A stretch of 64,000 nt of DNA. It comes from Sphagnum compactum. Taxonomy: Eukaryota > Bryophyta > Sphagnopsida > Sphagnales. The notes beneath the pieces were generated by a model. The model was not told the origin of the DNA. It searched no databases and worked only from the letters and a program-made list of their open reading frames with translations. This document shows, piece after piece, positions 1 to 9,486 of this stretch (position 1 is the first letter of the stretch; each line of letters begins with the position of its first letter). The position numbers and the translations under genes were made by a program. The stretch covers positions 34,772,213 to 34,836,212 of the forward strand of contig OZ234493.1 of the NCBI GenBank assembly GCA_965153455.1, given 5' to 3'.

Positions 1-157
1 TCCATGCTGAGTGTTGGTGGAGATGCTCTTACACTTCTTGCACTAATAATGTCAGGGCTAAAAGCCCAACTTGTTCAACAAGTTGGCTTCCATAGTGCAA
101 ACCTTGTTTTCTTCCTCACCTTAGTACTATGTTTTTTTGCCTTTGGGGTTCTCTTTG

Positions 158-180
158 CCCTAAACCCTAAACCCTAAACC
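158..180. repeat. Interstitial telomere-like run (CCCTAAA)n
   Basis: Three units of CCCTAAA, the plant telomere repeat, lie in tandem. Similar runs of two to three units occur at 28024-28040 and 28258-28274. They are too short for a chromosome end and are best read as interstitial telomeric motifs. Confidence 0.75.
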
Positions 181-398
181 TATTGTAAAGCACAAGGGGA
201 ACCTTATCATGAACCTAAACATTCATAGACCACAAGGTGTAGGAGGAAGATAGGTCTTATGCCTATTCCTTAAGAGTGGGAGGAATCTTACACCTATAAT
301 AAGCATAATTCCCTTCCACTCTTAACGACTAGGTGTAAAATCCGTCCCCTTCTTTAGGAGGGTTGTGTTCTAATATAGGGTGCCCTCCAAATGAACTT
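172..398 (+). repeat. Dispersed repeat family C, copy 1
   Basis: This stretch matches 39425-39645 in the same orientation with interruptions. Shared blocks include ACCTATTGTAAAGCA, TTATCATGAAC, GGTCTTATGCCTA / GTTCTTATGCCTA, TCTTACACCTAT, AGGCATAATT-like segments and GGTGCCCTCCA. No coding potential or clear termini were found, so the element class is unknown. Confidence 0.6.
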
Positions 399-2152
399 TA
401 TCCATGTGCTATAGCAGCAGCATGAATGTGAGTGTCATGGCATAATGGGCACATGTAATAATGGCAATGGAAATTATAAATGCATTGACATTTGAAGCCT
501 CCATAAGTCATTTGGGCCATTGACTTTGGGTGTCATTTGGGGCCCCCATAGGTCATTTGGGGGCCTATTGCTTTGTCTAGTCCAAGATGGAAGTCTAGTT
601 TGCAAGGCAAAAGTTGAAAGACATGATGTTGGGTGAAATATTTGATTGATGCCAATGGAGACATTGATTCCTTAATGGCTTTGTCTCCAAAGCTTAAAGG
701 CACTCATGACCAAACCCTAAAGGTAGACTAAAAGTTTGCCAAGGAATATGGGGGAGGATTGAAGGCTCATCAAATTGTTTGAAATTTGTGAACATTTTAC
801 CAACGGACTCAAAAGAACAATGGGTGTTGATGAGAACATTGGTTGTACCTCATATTCTAATGTGAAAAAAAGTTCTGGACCCAATGTTGTGTATGTGATA
901 TAAACACACAAGGATTCATGAAAAAGGATTGTCCCAAACAAATCATGGTGAAGTGTTCGCCCCATGATGAGGTCAAGTAGGTCATGGCATTTAATCCTTA
1001 GCTTCAAAACCTAAGCATATGACATGCATGTGATTCAGGCACAAAGGTCTAACTAAGGGCTTGACAAGGAACATTGTGGTGAAGGAGAGCTGCTTCACCA
1101 AACCAAAGTCAAATTGGCAAGCATATGGAGACACAACATTCCCAAAGTTATCTTGAGAAATGGGTTCCCTTCATATGTTAGGTTAGGTTTTTGTGCCGGA
1201 TTTTGTAGGCTTTTGAGAGGTTTTCAACAACTTGTCACCATGAATGCTGAATCCTTTTTGGGTTGCGTTCCAATAGTGCTTCTTCATCACCAAAATGGAA
1301 AAAAAAAAAGCTTGTTCCTAAGGAATTATTAGACTTTCCTTCCAAACACATTCTAAAATGGGAGAGGACATTCATTTAAGATTTGTTCCATAAATTTGGG
1401 AAGTTTCCATGAAGACTAAAGTGTGTCAATCTCCTCAAGAGTTGGAACAATACAAGGAGTCAGGACATGGCCATTTGCAATTACACAACACAAAGGATCA
1501 AAACTTGGTGATGCCTGGGTAAGAGTGCCATGTGTCAACTATGTTTCAATTATGAATTAACATCAAGGAATTAACATTGGTAACATTTCATTGACCAAAA
1601 TACAATGTCATTTGGAATTTGTTTTAGGGGGGAAAAAAACACCAAGATGCTTTTGTGAAGCTATTTTCAAAAAGGGGAAAACTAACAAATTTATGACTAG
1701 AAACTCTTGAAAACTTCCTAACCACCATTTAGATGAAACAACTACCATGTTAACATAATCAAATTTTTTATAATTAATTGGTGAAATGTTTTAAAATACA
1801 CAACATAGGTTGAATTATTGAAAATGCCAACTAGGAAGTTCTTTGTTTTTTTGTGTTCGCTGAAATAATCAAATTTTGCAAATGCACAAACTAAGCAGCT
1901 CCAATGTTAAATTAAAATGAAGAGGATTAATGCAACAACTCTCTCTATGGGTTTCGTTTTTTGCCACTAATTTTTTTCTTCACCTTATGCTTCTTATGGA
2001 TATCATAATTGCAATAGTGATAGTAGAAATCTTGTTGCCTTTTTTGAAGCTTTTTGGGGATTTTATTGCAAGTGCATGTGATATTGTCATGAATATGGCA
2101 CATGGACAATGTTGAATAGGTATAGCCTTATGAAAAATCAAACTCTTCACAA

Positions 2153-2556
2153 TAGAATTATCCGTAAGGTAAGGGAAAGACAGCAACAGAACCTTGAGTT
2201 TGGCCCTGAGTTTGGTCATAAAGGGCGTGAGATTCAGGGAAAAACCTGTAAAAATGTACAATAGCATTCAAGGGGGGTGAAACTCAGAAAATCATCAATT
2301 TTCGTGGTCAACTGAATTTCATCATGTCTTACCCTTTTCCTGAGCGCCTCCACTGCTGCTACATAAACTTTCACTGCTCCTAAGTGTACAGCTTCGATAA
2401 CTACTCTCGAACCTTGTGCATTAAATGCTGAGTTTTAGCATTTCATACCCAGATTTAATAAAATTTTCCTTACTTTACGGATGAAAGAGGGTTTTTGGGA
2501 GCTGAAAGGAGGCCCAAAGACAGGGTGAAGACAGAGTCACTTTACGGATAACTCTA
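2153..2556. mobile_element. MITE-like element, family B, copy 1 (TIRs present)
   Basis: About 404 bp bounded by imperfect terminal inverted repeats: TAGAATTATCCGTAAGGT at 2153-2170, and at 2539-2556 a sequence whose reverse complement is TAGAGTTATCCGTAAAGT. The interior has no coding frame. A second, diverged copy in the same orientation lies at about 49705-50052 and shares long blocks such as CTCGAACC-TGTGCATTAAATG, GATTTAATAAAATTT and GAAAGGAGGCCCAAAGACAG. No clear target duplication could be read, so the superfamily is left open. Confidence 0.65.
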
Positions 2557-3735
2557 ATATATGGACTATTTTGCTTTTTCATTTTGCACAATGACAGGCT
2601 TTTCAGGTTCTCAATAAAACTCAAGGCCAAGTGGCCCAATCGAAGTCAGCCACAATTGCTAAAACCTAGCCTACCAAACCATTTCAATTACCCAAATTTA
2701 CCACCCCCCCTCCAATAATCCTTCACCCAATTACCTAATCCCCCCAAGAAAACAAAATTCCTGAACACAATTAGAAGATAAAAATAAAGAAGAAAGAGTT
2801 CCCCAATCAATTAGATCTGGGGATGAAGTGAGGTTTAAGGCAAACACTAAACTGGAGCAACAAATTAAATGCAGGTCAATCTCCAAAGCAAAAAGTACAC
2901 ACAACCAGTGTGCTATTTTTTTTAATGGCTAAATTTTTATTTAATTTTTTTGGTTTTCTAGTTGCCATATTTCAACAAATTATTTTGATAAATTGCTAAT
3001 TTTCTCTATTGGGTTCTAGTATGTAGCCAAAAGTGTGAAGGTTTCTTTTTCTTTTAATTACTTTTATATCTGGTCTATAGCCAAATTTGGCTAAATCTTC
3101 TTGTGGTGAATTGCCAATTTGGCAACATCACAAAATTGGGGAAAAAAGACCCTAATGAATGTACACCAAGGGTGCATAAGTGATTGATCAAGTTCATAAC
3201 AGTAATCAAGAGATAAGCATAAGTCAATATTTATCACCTACCGATAAATGGATGTTCAGCACTTCTTTGCTGAATATTTATTATTTTAAAAAAAAAAGGT
3301 TCAACAGTTACAAATCTAATTTTTAAAATTTTCGACAATTGAGGAACAAGTCTGCAAAGTACATCTTTTTTGTCGTGTATTTGTTGTAATAGTAATCCAA
3401 CAGTTTGGAACAAAAATGTTTTTTTCACAAGTTGGGTGTTTGATTCTCAACAAAGTTTCGAAAAATATCAATAAAAATTTCCCTTTTTTTTTTTTTTCCA
3501 GCTATACCTTTTGAAAATTATTTTTTCATTGACCATTGGTAAAAGAGTTCCAGCAGAGAGGAAGGGAGAAAAAAAAGAAAAAAAGAAAAAAAAAAAGTCT
3601 AATAAAATATTCTTCAATGGGTTTTGCTCTTTCTTTCTTTGTAAAGTATAATCAATATTCAACAATCCTGACATATAGATCAGTCAGCTCAGAGTTAGCT
3701 ACCATGGACTGGAGAAGTGTATACAATGTACGAAC
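2557..3735. other. Intergenic DNA, low complexity, no gene seen
   Basis: AT-rich DNA with poly-C (2702-2711), poly-T (3484-3499) and poly-A/AG (3570-3597) tracts. I see no exon, RNA gene or transposon end in it. Confidence 0.5.
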
Positions 3736-4043
3736 GAGCATCTCCAGCGGTGCTCGGTCTTTAGTTATATACTCTTTTGCAACCTCACCCATAAAACTAA
3801 AACTGGGACAGCAAATAGGTGGGGAACTACTAATAGCAAACCACTTCGACCAATCATTATGATGGACCAATCGTATCTATGATGACACTCTTTTCTGCAC
3901 GTGCACATCATTGCTGTTGCGCCTTTTACAAGCCACCATAAGCTAGGCAATTTATGCTGAGCCAAAACCATTTTCCTGAGCCAAACATGCATGTTTTGAC
4001 TTTCCTTCATCCAATTTTACTCTGCAGGATCACATACTGGAGC
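3736..4043. mobile_element. PIF/Harbinger-like MITE, family A, copy 1 (decayed right end)
   Basis: The left end GAGCATCTCCAGCGGTGCTC matches the terminus of the better kept copy at 23937-24270. Interior blocks are shared too: GCAAAT-GGTGGG-ACTACT-ATAGCAA-CCAC-T-GACCAATCA lies here on the plus strand and in the other copy on the minus strand. The right end (CAGGATCACATACTG near 4026-4038) aligns with CAGGGTCATATACTG of the other copy but then loses the inverted repeat. It is non-coding and non-autonomous. Confidence 0.6.
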
Positions 4044-6924
4044 TTCTTTGGGGTAGTAGCCTTAAGACTTTTAGTGCTAAAGATTGTTAGTGAAGGATGG
4101 AACCAAGAGTTTCTAGTTTTGGAAATGTGATGCAGCTCAAGAGTTAAGATGGAAGATTGATGCTTAAGTCCGCATCTTCTTTCTCAAAACAAACAATGCA
4201 TAACAATTCATAACCACAAAAATAAATGCTCTCCATAGTTGATGAATATATATATAACTTATTCAACAACTAGAAATAGTAGACAATCCCAGATTCTTAA
4301 CAAAATCTGTATCCTTTCTGAAATCTATGATGAGTGCTTAAATCCTAAACCCTAAAAACCACCTGATGGAGAAAGTAGCCAGAAGGGGGGACATGATCTG
4401 ATCACAGTCACATCACCAGACAGCTTGAAGAAAGATATTCAGAATTGCAGAAGTACCCAGATTGCAAAACTCTGCAATTGATCTGATTCTGCAATTGATC
4501 TGATTGATTGAGCTACTCCCCATACCCGTGTACACAAATTTCCGCAAGAAAACAAGAGTGAAGTAAGTAGGTAAGTCGGTAGGTAGTGCTTACTTTTGTT
4601 CGCTGGAGCTTGACTAGTTATATGGGGCCAGGTTCAGTGCACTGGATGTAATGCTTCTTGCTTGCAGGCTGCTTTCTGGAGTGCCAGAAAGCTCAGACAA
4701 GTCGTGTGCACTTTCAGACTGCCAGTTCTTTTGTCGGGCTTGGGGGCCACCCCCTGCCATCAGTTAGATCCTACCCATGTACTACAGTATCATTTTGTCA
4801 GTCACAAAAGGATTGGATCCTCGCAGCTATATGGTGCTTGCTACCTGCTGGGGAGCATCCATCATCAGCTGTTGTATGGCAAATTGATGATGAGAGGCTA
4901 TGTACCTGCGCTGTAGATGTTGACAAACAATCCAAATTAGTTCTACCCACTTAATGCCTCCTCACTGATAGCTAAAACCCTGGTTTTGATGAGCAAATTC
5001 AGGTTGACAGACACTACTGACCATAATTTCATTCATATATTTGCAAGCAATCAAAGCTTGTGGAAGTCTCTTGGCCTTCCAAAGCGCCCAAAAAGCCATA
5101 ATCACAGAAGAGAATCTAGTGCAAAGTAGTCTTGACATTACCAACCCTAAATTAGTCTTCAGCGTTCTGTATGTGTAATGGGTCAGTGCCAAGGCTTCAA
5201 GCAGTAACTTTCTCCGTCATATCACTTGGAGTTTCTACATGATTTTCAATCAATTCCCAGCTCATGTACTGAGGGAAGTCTGGCCATGGCTGGGCTATTA
5301 TGCCAACAGCTCTGCATGGGGCTTCAAATGACTGTCATGTTCTGCATGCAGAAAGATGAATGGTACAAGATTTAAGCTCTTCAAGTACTGGGTGCTTGCA
5401 ATCCTGTACTTGAGGGCCATCACAAGTCTCCAAAGTGGTATTCACAACAATGCCCACTATTGAGTTCATGCTGAAATTGTTTGTAATCAGACTGTCTCAT
5501 GAAGCTCTCTTTCTCTGGAACCGGATGCTGGATTACAGTGCTCGTCCCTCAAGAAATTGAAACCTGAGGAGAGCTACACAACAGCACAACATGAAGGCTT
5601 TAGCATAGCAAGCTGAGTCTTTGATCCTTGTGATGAGTAGAATGTTTAATTTACATGCAGCTGGAATACATTTCTACACTTTCTCCCAGGTTCTGCAAAA
5701 GTCTCCCCAGTGGTTTTGATTTTGTAGCAAACGATATGTCTCTAAGACCATAGAAGTCTACCAGAGTGCTTGACCTGCAAATCCAATTAATTTGTTTGCC
5801 CAAGGGTGTTTCTACCTGCAAATCCAATCAATCTGTTTGCCCGAGGGTGTTTCTACCTCAGAGAAGATAGGCATGTTGTGGGCAATGCCTCCTGTCTGAA
5901 GCCTATTCATGAAGAATGCATCCAACCTGAAACTTCCACTTAATTGTCAGAAGATAGAATTTGTATAAGTCTCCTGCCAGGCACACACCCTACCTCTACT
6001 GAATCGTCCTGAAAGGCATGAAATTCATGAATCATTCTGAATCTTCTGAATCATCTGATACACAAGAAAAACAAGGATGACATCTCTTATGATGATTGAG
6101 CCCGGAAACTCTCCTTGCAAGAGGATGTCCTAAGTCCTGACCTCATGACAAAAAGTTTGCCTGACCCAACTCTATCTATATTTTATCAACTGGCAATGTG
6201 AGAGCAGAAAGTCATGCATGATGCCCTAGCTGCATGAAGAGAGTATATACCAGAATGGACTCACTAACACCCAGAATCTCCTCAACGCGTGCAGGCCTCA
6301 GTTGCCTTCCAGCCTCCTTCTGTAGCAAATGCAGAATATGATATATAGTGTTCGTAAGAACATGACCAGTGGCTCAATCTAGTGCAGAGCATGACTGCTG
6401 AAGATTTATGCAAAGCAATGGACAACAAGAGTTTGCTTTCATTTTACTTAGACTGTTTGTACATTTTCTAGATCACCATCAAAGTGTTCAACTGTGAGGC
6501 ATCAACAAAACATGCATCCAAGGTATCTCTACCCTCCATAAATCATATTAACTTCCCAAAATCCACAGATACATCCAATACAGAATGTTTTGAAGTTCTG
6601 CAAGAGAAACACAAGAGACCTGGCTGGCACTGGCAACAGATCATGGAAAGTATAGACCCCTTTGTGTATGGCAGCTTTGGATCAATGTGGTGACATTTGT
6701 TCAGTGTTCCTTGATCATAGTCCTTGATGTAATCGGTAGCTGCTCTTGACATGCTTTACTTATGCCTGGAATCACAAAGACCCATAATAAACCTTATCTA
6801 TCCAACTGCAGAGAAAAAACTCCACAACAAAATTTCGAAGGTGAACCACAAACAACGACCAAGTGTGGTCATATAGGTAACCTTACAACAGTCACCACTG
6901 TTGTTCCACAAAAGTGTCCTGGAA
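4044..6924. other. Intergenic DNA, no gene recognised
   Basis: This 2.9-kb stretch is less AT-biased than its surroundings and has several open frames of 60-100 codons (for example 4658-4954, plus strand), but none shows a known domain, and no consistent exon chain could be built. It holds one 45-bp tandem duplication, listed separately. Confidence 0.45.
5773..5860 (+). repeat. Tandem duplication, two copies of about 45 bp
   Basis: The unit beginning ACCTGCAAATCCAAT and ending GGGTGTTTCT occurs twice head to tail, with a few substitutions (AATTTGTTTGCCCAAG versus AATCTGTTTGCCCGAG). Confidence 0.75.
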
Positions 6925-7075
6925 CACTCATGCTCATCATGAATAGCAGTGAGCAGCAGCTCATCAGTGAGTCCCCACTGACTTCATCAGCCCCATGACT
7001 GTCGGTGTAGATTTCAAGTATACAACAATCCACCCAAATCCTCAAGAGTGAAACATCATACAAAACAACTGCATT
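6922..7075 (+). repeat. Dispersed repeat family E, copy 1
   Basis: The core CCCCACTGACTTCATCAG followed after a short gap by GTNGGTGTAGAT recurs at 34585-34750 (CCCCACTGACTCCATCAG...GTGGGTGTAGAT), 37660-37790 (CCCACTGACTTCATCAG...GTGGGTATAG) and, weaker, 20978-21060. The copies look like a small non-autonomous element of roughly 150-250 bp. No pol III A and B boxes could be placed, so it is not called a SINE. Confidence 0.5.
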
Positions 7076-7543
7076 CTGAGTTCCTGTTGCATTCCAGAAG
7101 CACAAAGAAGAAGACTCCATCACACTGGTATAAACCCTAGAACAGTATACACAAAGTGATCCATTAGTATTGTAAATCAAATCAATTCAGCTGCATAATG
7201 GGTACTCAGATTTGAAGCTCAAACCCTTAACCTGAGTTTCTGTTGCATTCTGGAAGTGCAAAGACGAAGACTCCAATCACACTGGTATATACCCTAGAAC
7301 AATATGCACAAAGTGATCCAATAGTATTGTAATCAAATCAATTCAGCTGCATAACAGGTACTCAGATTTGAAGCTTAAACCCTAAACCTGAGTTTCTGTT
7401 GCATTCTGGAAAGCCCAAAGAAGAAGACTCCATCACACTGGTATAACCCTTAGAACAGTATACACAAAGCAATCCAATAGTATTGGAAATCAAATCAATC
7501 CAGCCGCATAATGGGTACTCAGATTCAAAGCTTAAACCCTTGT
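7076..7543 (+). repeat. Three-copy tandem repeat, 156-bp period
   Basis: Units start at 7076, 7232 and 7388 with CTGAGTTTCTGTTGCATTC (first copy TTCC). Each continues through a block of AAGACTCCATCACACTGGTATA type and ends near GGTACTCAGATTTGAAGC. The first unit abuts family E copy 1, and a related CTGAGTTTCTGTTG block follows the family E core at 37735, so the tandem unit probably arose from the 3' part of that element. Confidence 0.8.
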
Positions 7544-7821
7544 CGCTGCCGCTCTTTTTCCAATTTTGGATTGCCGAAGGCTCTGCAGCATTCTGGACAG
7601 CACAATTTGTGACCAATAAATTCAATAAATTCATCAGTGTATTCAATTACTCTCCATGCTCTGCCAAGAACAACTTCCTGTTCTACTCCACAAAGATTGT
7701 CCATGCATACGCTGATGTGTGATGTTTGTAAGGAGTTGATAGATCTGCTCTCTCTCCACACATATGGAAAATACAAATGTAAAGTCAAGACACAAAATTT
7801 ACACACAACAATCAGGCATCT

Positions 7822-8400
7822 GCAGTAGTGATGGCACAGAAAAAAGTTCTGAAACACATGCAAAAAAGAAAACGGGCAGTGATGATGATGATGATACCAC
7901 AGAAGAATGTGCAATCTTCTCCAAAGAAACATCTGAAACAGATGTGCAAAAAGAAAAACTGTGGTGATGATGATGATGGCACAGAATCCTGTTTTCTCCA
8001 AACTTCAGATGGCACAGGCCATCAGAAGTTTTCTCCTAACTTCTTCTTCTGTGCCATCATCATCAACAGAGTTTTCTTTTTGCATTTGTGATTCGGAAGT
8101 TTGTTTGGAGAAGATTTCGCATTCTTCTGTGGCATCATCATCTGACATCAACAGAGTTTTCTTTTTGCATATGTGTTTCAGGAGTTTGTTTGGAGAAGAT
8201 TGCACATTCTTCTGTGGCATCATCATCTGACATCAACACAGTTTTCTTTTTGCATGTGTGTTTCAGAAGTTTGTTTGGAGAAGATTGCACATTCTATGGC
8301 ATCATCATCATCAACACAGTTTTCTTTTGCACGTGTTTTCAGAAGTTTGTTTGGAGAAGTTTGCATTCTGTTGCCACCACCATCATCATCATCACCACTT
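7822..8400. repeat. Inverted array of about 85-bp tandem units
   Basis: On the right side, units of GTTTTCTTTTTGCAT...AGAAGTTTGTTTGGAGAAGATT...GGCATCATCATC start at 8071, 8156, 8241 and 8319 (spacing 85, 85, 78). On the left side (about 7822-8013) two to three copies of the same unit run in the opposite direction (for example GATGATGGCACAGAA, TCTTCTCCAAA). The switch point is near 8018-8024. A transcript through it could fold into a long hairpin. It lies about 1.1 kb in front of the SOUL coding start. Confidence 0.8.
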
Positions 8401-8699
8401 TTGTTTCCTTTTCTTTTTCTTCATGTGTCTCAGAAACAAGACCTCATCTTGTTTCGGATCAGGCAAACCAGGCACGCAACGAACCATTTTCTTCACGAAA
8501 GATGGAGACGGAGACGGAGATAATAGTGAGCGCAAACGCCAATCCTAAGGTTGTCTCTTCTGTGTGTTCGTCATACCTGCTGGTGCACAGAGGCTTCCTA
8601 GTTCTTGTAGCGATTCCGAACAATGTCCATGCCAAAGAGATCTCGACTCTCCGTTGCAACGTCTTCACCGTGGAATCCGGAAGCAGAAGAATAAGAAGA

Positions 8700-8952
8700 G
8701 GAGGCTTTTGTGTGGAGAAGAATTGTGCAGATTTGAGCTTTGTGAGAGTAGACTGTCTGTCAGAACTCGTGCAATTGTTTCTCCAATCTGTTTCTCGCAG
8801 TTCAATTTGCAGCTTATTTCACCATCCTCAAGCTGCGGGTCGGTCTTGCAATCTGCAGGACAAAGGAGTCGTCAGAAGAATTGCAAAGGATTTGTCATCG
8901 CCTTCTTCTTCTCCTTCTTTCTCGACTGTGGTACGAAATCACTGCGCCTGAA

Positions 8953-8983
<31 letters not shown>

Positions 8984-9350
8984 GTTGAGCAATTTTCTGT
9001 TTCTTTATTGGTTCGTCAAGTCCAGATCTCTGGGAATTGAAGCTTAGAATTCTTTGCTGCTTGATGTGCAGATTTGTGCTTGAAGATTGTGTAGATTTGA
9101 GAGCCGCGGTCGCTTTTCCAATCTGCAGGACAAAAGGAGTTGTCAGAAGAATCGCAAAGAGTCGTCATCGCTTTCTTCTTCTCGGCTTTGGTACGAGATC
9201 AGTGCGCCTCTCTCTCTCTTTCGCTCTCTGTCTCTGTGTCTCTCTTTCTCACAGAGTTGAGAAGATTTTTGTTTCTTTTTTGGTTCAGCAAGTCGAGATC
9301 TCTGGAGAGAACTGGAATTGAAGCTTGGAATTCTTTGCTGCTTGATGATG
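8700..9350 (+). repeat. Tandem duplication (281-bp period) upstream of the SOUL gene
   Basis: Two consecutive copies share, in order, CAATCTGCAGGACAAA-GGAGT, GTCAGAAGAAT-GCAAAG, GTCATCGC-TTCTTCTTCTC, ACGA-ATCA-TGCGCCT, a CT-rich tract, a GTTGAG block and TGAAGCTT-GAATTCTTTGCTGCTTGATG (9038 and 9319). It probably duplicates promoter or 5' leader sequence of the gene that starts at 9487, because no long reading frame is kept in both copies. Confidence 0.75.
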
Positions 9351-9486
9351 TGCACAGAATTACAGAAAAGGATTTTCATCAGAAAATCTCGACTTGCGTG
9401 TTGCTGCAAAATAGCATCACGAAGCTCTTTGCGCATCGGCAGCGAGGTGGAGGACAGACTTTAGTAGAACGAGCGAAAGAAAAGGA

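Larger units (their letters stand above)
1..2152. other. Intergenic DNA, AT-rich, no gene seen
   Basis: No exon chain or recognisable protein is visible on either strand. The open frames here are short and have no family features. The stretch contains a telomere-like run (158-180) and one copy of a dispersed repeat (about 172-398), listed separately. Confidence 0.6.

Noticed and set aside
7076-8400. CRISPR-like repeat pattern
   Set aside because: The repeats are contiguous tandem units without unique spacers, in a plant nuclear genome.
8088-8951. 287-codon open frame on the plus strand
   Set aside because: Its first half is the 85-bp repeat array read through changing frames, and the rest overlaps the duplicated SOUL leader. 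No domain is visible.
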